Shown: positions 1-9,380, counted from the stretch's first letter. The stretch is 42,213 bases of DNA from Lachnospiraceae bacterium UBA3282 (GCA_002361735.1 DETS01000117.1:1-42213), one strand, 5' to 3'. Program-made: numbers and translations. The notes: generated from the letters alone by a model not told the origin.

Positions 1-222
1 CTTCCGGAAAATATCAGTTTTTACTGGGGAGCAGATGAAAAGCAGCTCTGCATCAACTGCATAAAGCCGGAGGATATTTTGCACATCAAGATCGGAGAGC
101 CGGGAATCTGCCAGGTATTTCGCCAGTGGCTGGAATATATGGATAAAAAGGGAATGATGCTCAGCGTGGAAGAGACGCTGGACGCCCTCAGAAGGCTGGC
201 GGAGGAATACCGCCAGGCCTAA
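1..222 (+). CDS. C-terminal end of an unidentified protein (5' end outside window)
   Basis: An open frame enters from the left edge and stops with TAA at 220-222, giving 73 residues. The visible part has two Cys close together (CINC), several Trp and an acidic/basic helical C-terminus (from about residue 50), and looks like a soluble protein. I do not recognise the family. In related genomes the gene before the Asp23 protein is often a sporulation gene (spoIIIA cluster), but this tail does not look like SpoIIIAH to me. A promoter follows directly, so it probably ends its own transcript. Confidence 0.6.
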   Translation, partial: LPENISFYWGADEKQLCINCIKPEDILHIKIGEPGICQVFRQWLEYMDKKGMMLSVEETLDALRRLAEEYRQA

Positions 223-236
223 TTTGCAAAAACTCA

Positions 237-266
237 TTGCCAACCTCCTGCGTTTTGGTATATAAT
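237..266 (+). promoter_or_regulatory. Sigma-A promoter for the Asp23-family gene
   Basis: A TTGCCA -35 box (237-242) and a perfect TATAAT -10 box (261-266) are 18 bp apart. Transcription would start near 273, about 35 bases before the next ATG. Confidence 0.6.
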
Positions 267-308
267 AAAGCAATACAAGCATCCACACAGAAACGAGGAG
301 GTCTTTAA

Positions 309-695
309 ATGAGCAGAGAAGAAAATCAGGATAATTATACATTACAGAGTGAAGATAGTTTCGGTCAGGTTCAGATCGCGGATGAAGTGGTAGCCATCAT
401 CGCTGGGCTGGCAGCCACGGAAGTCGAAGGCGTGGCAAGCATGGCGGGCAATATCACAAATGAGCTGGTAGGTAAGCTCGGCATGAAAAACCTCTCCAAG
501 GGGATCAAGGTTGTCGTGGAGGAAGGCGTAGTGCAGGTAGACGTGGCGCTCAATGTAGCCTACGGATACAGTGTCCCGAAGATTTGCCAGACGGTGCAGG
601 AAAAAGTGAAAGCGTCCATTGAAAACATGACCGGATTAGAAGTATCCAGTGTAAATATACGGATTGCCAGCGTGAGTATGGAAAAACGTAAATGA
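309..695 (+). CDS. Asp23/Gls24 family envelope stress response protein
   Basis: The 128-residue product matches the Asp23/Gls24 (DUF322) family in length and pattern. It has the EVVAIIAGLAATEVEGVASM segment early on and the VNIRIASVSM strand at the end, with a short acidic N-terminus before the domain (about residues 18-125). Family members form abundant cytoplasmic or membrane-associated assemblies linked to cell envelope homeostasis; the exact role in clostridia is unclear. The ATG at 309 follows a GAGGAGG ribosome site. The gene has its own promoter and is followed by a strong terminator, so it is probably expressed mainly as a single gene, with some read-through into nusB. Family assignment is firm, function is not. 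Confidence 0.9.
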   Translation: MSREENQDNYTLQSEDSFGQVQIADEVVAIIAGLAATEVEGVASMAGNITNELVGKLGMKNLSKGIKVVVEEGVVQVDVALNVAYGYSVPKICQTVQEKVKASIENMTGLEVSSVNIRIASVSMEKRK

Positions 696-705
696 TTTAT
701 TGGGA

Positions 706-734
706 GGATGTCTGGTTTCAGGCATCCTTTTTTT
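706..734 (+). terminator. Rho-independent terminator after the Asp23-family gene
   Basis: Arms GGATGTCTG (706-714) and CAGGCATCC (719-727) pair over 9 bp with one G-U, loop of four, followed by seven T (728-734). Confidence 0.85.
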
Positions 735-798
735 CGCGGGAGAAAAGGGTTATACAGGAAAGAAAAGCAGTGACAGACTGTGAGAGATGGAGGAAAGC

Positions 799-1194
799 AT
801 GACAAGACATGAGGTGAGAGAGCACATTTTCAAGCTTCTTTTTATGATAGAGTTTCATGGGGATGAGGAGCTGACAGAGCAGGCAGGGATGTATTTTGAG
901 GAGCTGGGCGAGATTGAGGAAAAGGACCGTTCCTACATACAGGAAAAATTCCTGCACATCAAGGAGAGAATTCCGGAGATTGACGAGGCCCTCAACGGGA
1001 TCACGGAGGGATGGAAGACAAACCGCATGGGAAAGGCGGAGCTGACGATTCTGCGCCTGGCCTTCTATGAGATACGTTATGATGAAGATATCCCTGCAAG
1101 GGTAGCGATTAATGAGGCGGTAGAGATGGGAAAGACCTTCGGCGGCGACAATTCCGCTGCCTTTATCAACGGTGTTCTGGCAAAGCTGGTATAA
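799..1194 (+). CDS. nusB: Transcription antitermination factor NusB
   Basis: NusB binds NusE/S10 and boxA RNA in antitermination complexes on rRNA operons. The all-helical 131-residue product begins with the typical MTRHEVREHIFKLLF and ends with the AEL-ILRLA..E and AINEAVEMGK..G segments that mark the family. An ATG also exists at 787, but the GGAGG at 789-793 overlaps it and sits five bases before ATG 799, so 799 is preferred. It leads the tightly packed run nusB-xseA-xseB-ispA-dxs, a standard Firmicute order. xseA starts four bases after its stop. Confidence 0.93.
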   Translation: MTRHEVREHIFKLLFMIEFHGDEELTEQAGMYFEELGEIEEKDRSYIQEKFLHIKERIPEIDEALNGITEGWKTNRMGKAELTILRLAFYEIRYDEDIPARVAINEAVEMGKTFGGDNSAAFINGVLAKLV

Positions 1195-1197
1195 GAG

Positions 1198-2400
1198 ATG
1201 GTGCGCGGCAGGGCTTATTCGGTAGGACAGGTAAATACCTACATTAAAAATATGTTTGTGCAGGACTTCGTACTGAAACGCATTTACGTAAAAGGGGAAG
1301 TGTCAAACTGTAAGTATCATCCCTCAGGCCATATCTACTTTTCCCTGAAGGATGAGACCGGGAATATTGCCTGCGTGATGTTCGCGGGAATGCGGAAAGG
1401 ACTGGCTTTCCGTATGGAGAACGGGCAGCAGGTTGTGGTCCTTGGCAGCGTGGATGTGTACGAGCGGGACGGAAAGTACCAGCTCTACGCAAAGGAGATC
1501 ATCCTGGACGGGGCAGGGCTTCTCCATGAAAAATTTGAGGCTTTAAAGCGGGAACTGGAGGAAATGGGCATGTTCGCCCCGGAGTACAAACAGGCGATCC
1601 CCAAATATATCAAAAAGCTGGGAGTGGTGACGGCGCCTTCCGGAGCCGCCGTGAGGGATATCATGAACATTGCCCGCAGGAGGAACCCCTATTTGCAGAT
1701 CATCCTCTATCCCGCCCTGGTGCAGGGCGAGGAAGCGGCAGACAGCATCGTATCGGGAATCCAGGCGCTGGACGCCTATGGTGTGGATACCCTGATCGTG
1801 GGCCGGGGCGGAGGCTCGATGGAGGATCTGTGGGCTTTCAATGAGGAGAAAGTAGCCAGGGCTATTTTCGAATGCCGGACGCCTGTAATTTCGGCGGTGG
1901 GCCATGAGACGGATGTGACGATTTCCGATTTTGTGGCGGATCTGCGGGCCCCCACGCCTTCGGCTGCCGCGGAGCTGGCAGTGGAAGATATCCGGCTGGT
2001 GCAGGAGAGGCTTTTGCAATACAGGATTTGCCTTAGCAGACGGATGGAAGACCGGGTCGCGGAAAGGAAAAACCGATTGTCCGCTTACAGGGAGAAGCTT
2101 GCATACTTAAGCCCGGAAAGCCAGATCAGGGAAAAGAGGCAGAGACTGGCTGAACGGGAGGAGCGGCTGCGCGCTCTGATGGAGCAGGCAATCCTGCATA
2201 GCCGTTATGACCTGGCCCTTCGCATCGAGAAGCTAAAGGGCCTTTCGCCCCTGGAAAAGCTAAATCAGGGTTACGCCTATGTGGCGGATGAAGAGGGCCG
2301 CAGAGTGACGTCTGTATCCCAGATGCCGGCGGGCGGACGCGTAAGGATTTCTGTGAAGGACGGAAGCGTGACGGCCCTTGTGGAAGTGGACGGAGAATAA
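1198..2400 (+). CDS. xseA: Exodeoxyribonuclease VII large subunit
   Basis: XseA is the catalytic large subunit of exonuclease VII, which degrades single-stranded DNA from both ends and works with several XseB subunits in the cytoplasm. The 400-residue protein has the N-terminal OB-fold (about 1-100, starting YSVGQVNTYIKNMF), then the nuclease core with GVVTAPSGAAVRDI (142-155), VGRGGGSMEDLWAFN (201-215) and SAVGHETDVTISDF (232-245). A long charged coiled-coil segment (about 265-345) follows, then the C-terminal domain. Length is slightly below the usual 400-450. The start has only a weak ribosome site, consistent with coupling to nusB. xseB follows 14 bases downstream. Confidence 0.95.
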   Translation: MVRGRAYSVGQVNTYIKNMFVQDFVLKRIYVKGEVSNCKYHPSGHIYFSLKDETGNIACVMFAGMRKGLAFRMENGQQVVVLGSVDVYERDGKYQLYAKEIILDGAGLLHEKFEALKRELEEMGMFAPEYKQAIPKYIKKLGVVTAPSGAAVRDIMNIARRRNPYLQIILYPALVQGEEAADSIVSGIQALDAYGVDTLIVGRGGGSMEDLWAFNEEKVARAIFECRTPVISAVGHETDVTISDFVADLRAPTPSAAAELAVEDIRLVQERLLQYRICLSRRMEDRVAERKNRLSAYREKLAYLSPESQIREKRQRLAEREERLRALMEQAILHSRYDLALRIEKLKGLSPLEKLNQGYAYVADEEGRRVTSVSQMPAGGRVRISVKDGSVTALVEVDGE

Positions 2401-2414
2401 AGTGGAGAGAGCAT

Positions 2415-2630
2415 ATGTCAGAAAATAAAGAGAATATGACACTGGATGAAGCCTTCGGGAAACTGGATGAGATCGTGGAAGCTTTGGAGGATCGGGAGAT
2501 TACCCTGGAGGACTCTTTTAAGAAGTATCAGCAGGGTATGGAGCTGGTGAAACAATGCAGCGAAGCCATCGATGCAGTCGAAAAGAAGGTTCTTATTTTA
2601 AATGAAGATGGAGAGACTTATGAATTTTGA
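2415..2630 (+). CDS. xseB: Exodeoxyribonuclease VII small subunit
   Basis: XseB packs onto the large subunit XseA. The 71-residue protein shows the family pattern LDEIVEALEDREITLEDSFKKYQQG followed by a second helix, with length typical of the family. It lies directly after xseA, preceded by a GGAGAG ribosome site. Its last codons overlap the start of ispA, suggesting translational coupling. Confidence 0.93.
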   Translation: MSENKENMTLDEAFGKLDEIVEALEDREITLEDSFKKYQQGMELVKQCSEAIDAVEKKVLILNEDGETYEF

Positions 2631-3507
2631 AGAAGAAATGAGTTTGCGGACAGACCATGTGCAGGTAATCCTGGAGAGCTATCTTCCAAAGGAAGAGGGA
2701 TTTCAGAAGACTGTGCTGGAAGCTATGAACTATAGCATGCGGGCAGGCGGGAAGAGACTGCGCCCTCTTCTGATGGAAGAGACCTACCGGATGTTCGGCG
2801 GAAGGGAAGAGGTGGTGCGCCCCTTTATGGCGGCGATCGAGATGATACACACCCACTCGCTGATTCATGACGATCTTCCGGCCATGGACAATGACGAGTA
2901 CCGCAGGGGCAGGAAAACTACCTGGATCGTCTACGGCGAGACCATGGGAATCCTGGCAGGGGATGGACTGTTAAATTATGCCTATGAGACGGCGTCCAAA
3001 GCCTTCGCCCTGGAACCGGGAAACGAAAGAGTGGGCCGGGCCTTTGCCGTGCTGGCAGAGAAAACGGGCGTATACGGGATGATGGGAGGACAGTGTACCG
3101 ATGTGGAGGCGGAGGGACAGGCCATCTCCCGTGAGAAGCTGGACTTTATCTACCGTCTGAAAACCGGCGCACTGATTGAAGCCTCCATGATGGTAGGAGC
3201 CATTCTGGCAGGGGCAGACGCCCGGGAGATAGCGGCTGTGGAGAAGATCGCCTCGGATGTGGGGCTGGCCTTTCAGATCCAGGATGATATCTTGGATGTG
3301 ACAAGCACCATGGAGGAGATTGGAAAGCCTGTCATGAGTGACGAAAAGAACGAAAAGACCACCTATGTGACCCTGGAAGGCATCGAAAAGGCCCGGGTGG
3401 ATGTGGAGCGGATATCAAAGGAGGCAATCCGCACACTGGACGGGCTGAAGGTGAAAAATGAATTTCTGCGGGAGTTGATTTTGCATCTGATTAATCGGAG
3501 AAAATAA
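2620..3507 (+). CDS. ispA: Farnesyl/geranyl diphosphate synthase (trans-isoprenyl diphosphate synthase)
   Basis: This enzyme condenses isopentenyl diphosphate with allylic diphosphates to make farnesyl diphosphate for undecaprenyl and quinone-type lipids. The first aspartate-rich motif reads HDDLPAMDND (Asp84, Asp85 and Asp90 from ATG 2620) and the second QDDILD (Asp222, Asp223, Asp226). The substrate-binding GGKRLRP box is at 43-49. The frame is open from an ATG at 2602, but ATG 2620 has GGAGAG at 2610-2615 and gives the usual N-terminus (295 residues), so it is chosen. It overlaps the xseB stop and is followed by dxs, the first enzyme of the MEP route to its own substrate. Confidence 0.93.
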   Translation: MNFEEEMSLRTDHVQVILESYLPKEEGFQKTVLEAMNYSMRAGGKRLRPLLMEETYRMFGGREEVVRPFMAAIEMIHTHSLIHDDLPAMDNDEYRRGRKTTWIVYGETMGILAGDGLLNYAYETASKAFALEPGNERVGRAFAVLAEKTGVYGMMGGQCTDVEAEGQAISREKLDFIYRLKTGALIEASMMVGAILAGADAREIAAVEKIASDVGLAFQIQDDILDVTSTMEEIGKPVMSDEKNEKTTYVTLEGIEKARVDVERISKEAIRTLDGLKVKNEFLRELILHLINRRK

Positions 3508-3538
3508 GAGGGAGAAAACACAGGAAGCAGGTGAGCAT

Positions 3539-5410
3539 ATGGTTTTGGAAAAAATAAATCAGGTAAATGATATCAAGAAGCTGGACAAGGGAGAGCTTCC
3601 CGTGCTGGCGGAGGAGATCAGGGATTTTCTGCTGGAGAAGATCAGCATTTCCGGAGGCCATCTGGCCTCGAACCTGGGGGTGGTGGAGCTGACGATGGCT
3701 CTCCATCTGGCTTTTGACCTGCCGCAGGATAAGTTGATCTGGGATGTGGGACACCAGGCTTATACCCATAAGATTCTCACCGGGCGCAGGGATGGATTTG
3801 ATACGCTGCGGAAGTATGGCGGCATGAGCGGCTTTCCCAAGCGAAAGGAAAGCTGCTGCGACGCGTTTGATACGGGACACAGCTCCACATCCATTTCTGC
3901 GGGGCTGGGTTATGCCAATGCCAGGGATATTCTGGGGGAGGATTATCATGTAGTGTCCATTATCGGAGACGGATCGTTGACCGGGGGCATGGCGTATGAG
4001 GCGCTGAATAACGCGGCGCAGCTGAAATCTAATTTTATTATCGTGCTGAATGACAACAATATGTCAATCTCGGAAAATGTGGGGGGAATGTCCACTTACC
4101 TGGGAGAGCTTCGGACAAATGAAGCCTACACAGGGCTGAAAAGCGGAGTGACAAGCACGCTGAACAGGATTCCCGTCTATGGGGAGAGGATCGTAAAGCA
4201 TATTCATAAGACAAAAAATGGCATCAAGCAGCTTTTTATACCGGGGATGCTTTTTGAGGAGATGGGCATCACCTACCTGGGGCCGGTGGACGGGCATAAC
4301 ATTCCGCAGATGTGCCGTGCCTTCCAGGAGGCAAAAAAGCTGGAGGAAGCCGTGATCGTCCATGTGATCACGAAAAAAGGGAAGGGATATCTTCCTGCAG
4401 AGCATTCTCCCGCCAGGTTTCATGGCGCTGAGCCCTTTGTGATCGAGACAGGGCTTCCGAAAAAGAAAAAGACAAAGGCAAATTATACGGATGTTTTTTC
4501 TTTTGTAATCAAAAAACTGGGGGAGACCCATCCGGAGGTAGCGGCGATCACGGCCGCTATGCCCGACGGGACAGGCCTTAAGCGTTTTGCGGGGGCTTTC
4601 CCCGATCGGTTTTTTGATGTGGGCATCGCGGAGGAGCATGCCGTTACGTTTGCGGCGGGCCTGGCGGCGGCGGGCCTGACTCCGGTGGTGGCTGTGTATT
4701 CCTCCTTTTTACAGAGGGCTTATGACCAGATCCTGCATGACGTCTGTATCCAGAATCTGCCGGTTGTTTTTTGTATTGACAGGGCGGGACTGGTAGGAAG
4801 CGACGGAGAGACCCATCAGGGGCTGTTCGATCTTTCCTTCCTGTCCTCCATACCGAATATGCACATTCTGGCTCCCAAGAACAAATGGGAGCTTTCCGAC
4901 ATGATCAAATATGCCGTGGAGTTTGGCGGTCCTGTGGCGATTCGTTACCCCAGAGGGGAAGCGTTCGATGGGCTGAAAGAATACAGGGCACCCATTGTTT
5001 ACGGCAAAAGCGAAGTGATTTACGAGGAGGGCGAAATCGTTCTGTATGCGGTGGGCAGTATGGTAAAGGTGGCGCTTGCCGTAAGGGAGAGACTGCAGGA
5101 GAAGGGAATCCTCTGTTCGTTAGTCAACGCGCGATTTGTGAAGCCTATCGATGAGGAAATGATCGCAAACCTGTGTAAGAAAAACCGTCTGATCGTTACC
5201 ATGGAAGAAAATGTGGCAAGCGGCGGTTTTGGCGAGAGGGTGCGGGCGTATGTGGATTCTCTTGCGGAAACGGCGAGCGTCCTGACGATCGCGATTCCCG
5301 ACGAGTATGTAGAACACGGCAACGTGGAGCTTTTGAAGCAGGAAGTCGGCATTGATGCCGCATCGGTGGAGGAGAGGATCGTCTCAGCATATCGGTCGCT
5401 GCAGAGATAA
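3539..5410 (+). CDS. dxs: 1-deoxy-D-xylulose-5-phosphate synthase
   Basis: Dxs joins pyruvate and glyceraldehyde 3-phosphate with thiamine diphosphate, opening the MEP isoprenoid pathway. The 623-residue sequence has the ThDP/Mg motif GDGSLTGG (143-150) closed by NDNN (171-174), the HQAYTHKILTGR box (72-83) and the catalytic Glu in the IAEEH motif (Glu365). The C-terminal transketolase domain contains GSDGETHQG and the final RFVKPIDEE strand. Length is normal. ATG 3539 is preceded by GGAAGCAGGTGAG. The gene pairs functionally with ispA upstream and is followed 17 bases later by tlyA. Confidence 0.96.
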   Translation: MVLEKINQVNDIKKLDKGELPVLAEEIRDFLLEKISISGGHLASNLGVVELTMALHLAFDLPQDKLIWDVGHQAYTHKILTGRRDGFDTLRKYGGMSGFPKRKESCCDAFDTGHSSTSISAGLGYANARDILGEDYHVVSIIGDGSLTGGMAYEALNNAAQLKSNFIIVLNDNNMSISENVGGMSTYLGELRTNEAYTGLKSGVTSTLNRIPVYGERIVKHIHKTKNGIKQLFIPGMLFEEMGITYLGPVDGHNIPQMCRAFQEAKKLEEAVIVHVITKKGKGYLPAEHSPARFHGAEPFVIETGLPKKKKTKANYTDVFSFVIKKLGETHPEVAAITAAMPDGTGLKRFAGAFPDRFFDVGIAEEHAVTFAAGLAAAGLTPVVAVYSSFLQRAYDQILHDVCIQNLPVVFCIDRAGLVGSDGETHQGLFDLSFLSSIPNMHILAPKNKWELSDMIKYAVEFGGPVAIRYPRGEAFDGLKEYRAPIVYGKSEVIYEEGEIVLYAVGSMVKVALAVRERLQEKGILCSLVNARFVKPIDEEMIANLCKKNRLIVTMEENVASGGFGERVRAYVDSLAETASVLTIAIPDEYVEHGNVELLKQEVGIDAASVEERIVSAYRSLQR

Positions 5411-5427
5411 AATAGGTAACGGGTGTT

Positions 5428-6285
5428 ATGAAAGAACGGTTGGATGTGATCTTAGTCAGACAGGGCTATGCGCCCTCCAGGGAGAAGGCAAAGGCGCTTC
5501 TTATGGCGGGCAGTGTGTTTGTGGATAACCAGAGGGAGGATAAGGCAGGCGCACAGTTTGACGAGAGTAAGATAAAGATTGAGGTTAAGGGAAAGCCGAT
5601 TCCTTATGTGAGCAGGGGCGGGTTGAAACTGGAACGCGCCATGCAGCAGTTTCCCATTACTCTGACAGACAGCGTGTGCATGGATATCGGCGCTTCCACA
5701 GGCGGGTTTACGGACTGTATGCTGCAAAACGGCGCGGGAAAAGTGTATGCCATCGATGTGGGGCATGGGCAGCTTGACTGGAAACTTCGGTGTGACGAGC
5801 GGGTGATTTGTATGGAAAAGACGAATTTCCGTTATGTGACAAGCGAGCAGATCCCGGAGCCCATAGATTTTGCTTCGGTGGATGTCTCCTTCATTTCCCT
5901 CACGAAGATCCTGCCTCCTGCAAGAGCGCTTTTGAAAGAAAAAGGGGAGATGGTGTGCCTGATCAAGCCCCAGTTTGAGGCGGGGCGGGAGAAGGTCGGT
6001 AAGAAGGGCGTCGTGCGCGATCGGAAGGTACATGCCGAAGTGGTGCGGGCAGTGACGGGCTTCGCCAAGGAGAACGGCTTTTGGGTAAAGGGTCTGACCT
6101 ATTCGCCCATCAAAGGACCCGAGGGGAACATCGAGTATCTGATGTGGCTGGAAAAGACGGGAGACAGTCTGCCCGAGGACGATGAAAATGGCGGGATGAT
6201 GATCAATTTGACTGCGGATACGGTGTCAGAAATACAGATCGAGGCAGTCGTTGAGGAAGCGCACAAGGCGCTTGACGAGGCATAG
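5428..6285 (+). CDS. tlyA: TlyA family rRNA 2'-O-methyltransferase / putative hemolysin
   Basis: TlyA proteins methylate ribosomal RNA riboses; the hemolysin label is historical. An S4 RNA-binding domain covers about residues 1-60 (RLDVILVRQGYAPSREKAK). It is followed by an FtsJ-like methyltransferase domain with the SAM site DIGASTGGFTD (86-96) and later CLIKPQFEAGREKVGKKGVVRD. The 285-residue length is slightly longer than usual because of an acidic tail. It lies between dxs and nadK, six bases before nadK, as in many Firmicutes. The substrate site in this organism cannot be read from sequence. Confidence 0.9.
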   Translation: MKERLDVILVRQGYAPSREKAKALLMAGSVFVDNQREDKAGAQFDESKIKIEVKGKPIPYVSRGGLKLERAMQQFPITLTDSVCMDIGASTGGFTDCMLQNGAGKVYAIDVGHGQLDWKLRCDERVICMEKTNFRYVTSEQIPEPIDFASVDVSFISLTKILPPARALLKEKGEMVCLIKPQFEAGREKVGKKGVVRDRKVHAEVVRAVTGFAKENGFWVKGLTYSPIKGPEGNIEYLMWLEKTGDSLPEDDENGGMMINLTADTVSEIQIEAVVEEAHKALDEA

Positions 6286-6291
6286 CGGCGG

Positions 6292-7128
6292 ATGAAAAAC
6301 TTTTATCTGATCACCAATGAGGTGAAAGATCCACAGGGTATCGTTACGGACAGGATCGTTGCATATATCGAAAAACACGGCGGAAAGGCGGTCTGTATCC
6401 AAAATGAAAAGAACGCTTTTCCGGTGCACGGCAGTTTTCAGGCGGATTGTGCTCTGGTGCTGGGCGGAGACGGTACGCTGCTGCGGGCGGCACGAACTTT
6501 GATGGATGGAGAACTGCCGCTTTTGGGGATCAATCTGGGTACGCTTGGATATCTGGCGGAGGTGGAGAGTGCGGCGATAGAAGAAGCACTGGAAAAGCTG
6601 CTGGCGGACGAGTTTGTGCGGGAGGAGCGGATGATGCTTTCCGGCAGAATCCTTGCGGCGGGCAGGAAGGAAGAACAGTATGCCTTAAATGATGTCGTAA
6701 TCTCGCGCTGCGGCTCTCTGCAGATCGTGAATGTGCGTATCTATGTGAATGGGCGCTTCTTAAACGATTACTGTGCGGACGGCGTGATCGTGGCGACGCC
6801 CACCGGTTCTACAGGTTATAATCTTTCGGCGGGAGGACCCATCGTGGAGCCGTCCGCGAACCTACTGCTGCTGACGCCGATTTGTCCCCATACGCTGAAT
6901 ACGCGCAGTATCGTGTTTTCTCCGGAGGACGAGATCAGTGTGGAGATTCCCGTCGGAAAGGACGGAAGAGAACAGGTAGTGGAGGCTAACTTCGACGGCA
7001 GCCACAAGGTGACGATGCGTACCGGAGACCGCCTGGTGATCCGTCGGGCGGATAAGACGACAGGGATCCTGCGGCTCAATACAGAGAGCTTTTTGACGGT
7101 ATTGCATAAAAAGATGAGCGATGTCTAG
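6292..7128 (+). CDS. nadK: NAD kinase
   Basis: NAD kinase makes NADP from NAD and ATP or polyphosphate. The 278-residue protein has the hallmark LGGDGTLLRAAR (GGDGT at 58-62), the LNDVVISR motif and the glycine-rich PTGSTGYNLSAGGPIV segment that binds NAD. Length is typical. ATG 6292 follows a CGGCGG-type site within six bases of tlyA, so the two are probably co-translated. Confidence 0.95.
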   Translation: MKNFYLITNEVKDPQGIVTDRIVAYIEKHGGKAVCIQNEKNAFPVHGSFQADCALVLGGDGTLLRAARTLMDGELPLLGINLGTLGYLAEVESAAIEEALEKLLADEFVREERMMLSGRILAAGRKEEQYALNDVVISRCGSLQIVNVRIYVNGRFLNDYCADGVIVATPTGSTGYNLSAGGPIVEPSANLLLLTPICPHTLNTRSIVFSPEDEISVEIPVGKDGREQVVEANFDGSHKVTMRTGDRLVIRRADKTTGILRLNTESFLTVLHKKMSDV

Positions 7129-7187
7129 GCGTCCGTTCGGGGCAACGGATGGGAGTAAAGGGACAGGACAGGGTAGGAAATCGGAAA

Positions 7188-7637
7188 ATGAAGAAAAAGC
7201 GGCAGGAAAAAATCATAGAGCTGATTACCCGATACGAGGTGGAGACACAGGAGGAGCTGGTGGAGCGTCTGCAAAAGGAGGGGTATCCGGTCACACAGGC
7301 GACGGTATCCAGAGATATTCGGGAATTGAAGCTTTCTAAAATCCCAAACGGCAGAGGGCAGCAGAAATATGTGACGTTTGACGGGGAGGAGTCCCATCTG
7401 GGAGATAAATACGGCAGGGTGCTTAAAGAAGGCTATGTCTCCATGGCGCTTGCGCAGAATCTTTTGGTGTTAAAGACGGTGCCGGGGATGGCAATGGCAG
7501 TTGCCGCCGCAGTCGATGCCATGAAGATCGAGGAGGTCGTAGGCTGCATCGCCGGAGACAATACGGTGATGATGGCGATGGGAAGTGTAGAGGATGCGCG
7601 AACCGTGATGGAAAAGATCGGCAGATTCGTAGGGTGA
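7188..7637 (+). CDS. argR: Arginine repressor ArgR
   Basis: ArgR is a hexameric winged-helix regulator that binds ARG boxes when arginine is present. The N-terminal domain (about 1-65) has the recognition helix with TQATVSRDIRELKLSK (36-51). The C-terminal domain has the arginine-binding GCIAGDNTVMMA (119-130, Asp124). The frame extends upstream to ATG 7149, but starting at ATG 7188 (MKKKRQEKI) gives 149 residues, the normal length, with GTAGG about ten bases upstream. The argR-recN order is conserved in Firmicutes. Confidence 0.93.
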   Translation: MKKKRQEKIIELITRYEVETQEELVERLQKEGYPVTQATVSRDIRELKLSKIPNGRGQQKYVTFDGEESHLGDKYGRVLKEGYVSMALAQNLLVLKTVPGMAMAVAAAVDAMKIEEVVGCIAGDNTVMMAMGSVEDARTVMEKIGRFVG

Positions 7638-7697
7638 AAAGAAGTTTTAGCCGCTCACAGCACGGGCTGTTTCGCGGAGAACTGATTGGTGGTTATT

Positions 7698-9380
7698 ATG
7701 CTGGAAAGTTTACATGTGAAAAATTTAGCCTTGATCGACGAGGCGGAGGTACAGTTCGGGAAGGGGCTCAACATCCTTACCGGGGAGACGGGTGCGGGAA
7801 AGTCCATCATCATCGGTTCCATCAATCTGGCGCTGGGGGCGAAGGCGGATCGGGAACTGATCCGTACGGGGGCGGACTATGCGTTGGTGGAACTCGTTTT
7901 TTTGGTGGAGGAGCCTGTTCAGAAAAAGGCAATCGAGGCGTTAGAACTGCCTTTGGAGGAGGACAGGGTCATCTTACAGAGAAAGATCATGGAGAATCGC
8001 AGTGTCTGTAAGGTCTGCGGGGAGACGGTGACGGCCAGACAGCTTAAGCAGCTTGCGGAGATCCTGATCGATATCCACGGACAGCACGAGCATCAGTCCC
8101 TCTTAAAGGCAGTGAAACAGATGGAGATTCTGGATGCCTACGCGGGCGATGGTCTTACGGAGAAGAAGGCGGCGTTTCAGGAAATTTACAGGCAGTACCG
8201 GGAGGCGGAACGCGAGCTTTCGGAGAATGAGACGGACGAGGAAACGAGGCGGAAGGAATGTGCGCTGGCGGAATTTGAGTGTAACGAGATCGAGGAAGCG
8301 GCGCTTGTGCCCGGGGAAGATGAGGAGTTAGAGAAGACTTACCAGAAGATGTGCAATGCCAGAAAGATCGAGGAGGCGGCGTCAACGGCGCATGCGCTTT
8401 GCGGCTACGAGAACGATGGGGCGGGCAGCGCGATCGGCAGAGCGCTGCGGGAGATCAAAAGCGTTTCCGCTTACGATGAGACGCTGCAGGAATATGAGAG
8501 GCAGCTTTTGGATATCGACAGCCTCTTAAACGATTATAACAGAGAAATGGCCGCTTATCTGTCAGAACTTACTTTTGACGGGGAGGCTTTTGAGCAGACG
8601 GAAACGCGGTTAAATCTTGTCAATCATTTGAAGGCAAAATATGGCAGCAGTATTGAGGAGATTTTGGCATATCAAAAGAAAGCGCTGGAAACCATAGAAA
8701 AGTACAGGGATTATGATGCCTATCGGGAAAAGCTTGCGTGCCGGGTAAAAGAATTGCAGAAAAAGGCGCTTCATTTATGTGAGGAAATAACAGAGATCCG
8801 TGTTGAGAAAGCAGGAATGCTTTCCGAACAGATGCAGCAGGCGCTGCAGGATCTGAATTTTGAACAGGCTGTTTTTGAGATTCGTGTGGAGGGCAGCGAG
8901 GAGCATATGGGGGAAAACGGTTATGATCAGATCCGTTTTCTGCTTTCCACGAACCCCGGCGAACCGCCGAAAGAACTGGCACAGACGGCAAGCGGCGGCG
9001 AACTTTCGCGGGTGATGCTTGCCCTAAAAACGGTCCTTGCGGATAAGGATGAAATCGAAACGTTGATTTTTGATGAGATCGACACGGGAATCAGCGGCAG
9101 GACGGCATGGAAGGTGTCGGAAAAAATGGGTATTTTAGGGAAGAATCATCAGTTGATCTGCATTACCCATCTGCCGCAGATCGCAGCGATGGCGGATGCT
9201 CATTTTGTGATTGAAAAGCAGGTAACGGAGGGAAGGTCGCTTACGGGCATTCGGGAGCTTTTCGGGGAGGAGAGCGTGAGAGAACTGGCACGGATGCTGG
9301 GCGGCGACCGGATTACGGACGCAGCGCTGCAAAATGCGGAGGAGATGAGGGCGCTGGCAGGAAAAACCAAACAATATTAG
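7698..9380 (+). CDS. recN: DNA repair protein RecN
   Basis: RecN is an SMC-like ATPase that acts early in double-strand break repair. Walker A is GETGAGKS (29-36, numbered from ATG 7698). The middle of the protein is a long coiled coil (about 150-370). The C-terminal half has the ABC signature ASGGELSRVMLAL and Walker B LIFDEIDTGISG, then the ITHLPQIAAMAD switch histidine. TTG 7686 is also in frame, but ATG 7698 (MLESLHVKNLALI) matches the family start and has GGTGG upstream. It is 560 residues, normal length. No LexA box was seen just upstream, so any SOS control would come from elsewhere. Confidence 0.95.
   Translation: MLESLHVKNLALIDEAEVQFGKGLNILTGETGAGKSIIIGSINLALGAKADRELIRTGADYALVELVFLVEEPVQKKAIEALELPLEEDRVILQRKIMENRSVCKVCGETVTARQLKQLAEILIDIHGQHEHQSLLKAVKQMEILDAYAGDGLTEKKAAFQEIYRQYREAERELSENETDEETRRKECALAEFECNEIEEAALVPGEDEELEKTYQKMCNARKIEEAASTAHALCGYENDGAGSAIGRALREIKSVSAYDETLQEYERQLLDIDSLLNDYNREMAAYLSELTFDGEAFEQTETRLNLVNHLKAKYGSSIEEILAYQKKALETIEKYRDYDAYREKLACRVKELQKKALHLCEEITEIRVEKAGMLSEQMQQALQDLNFEQAVFEIRVEGSEEHMGENGYDQIRFLLSTNPGEPPKELAQTASGGELSRVMLALKTVLADKDEIETLIFDEIDTGISGRTAWKVSEKMGILGKNHQLICITHLPQIAAMADAHFVIEKQVTEGRSLTGIRELFGEESVRELARMLGGDRITDAALQNAEEMRALAGKTKQY

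Noticed and set aside
7651..7677. Hairpin between argR and recN
   Set aside because: The stem is interrupted and short with no T-run; argR and recN are usually co-transcribed.
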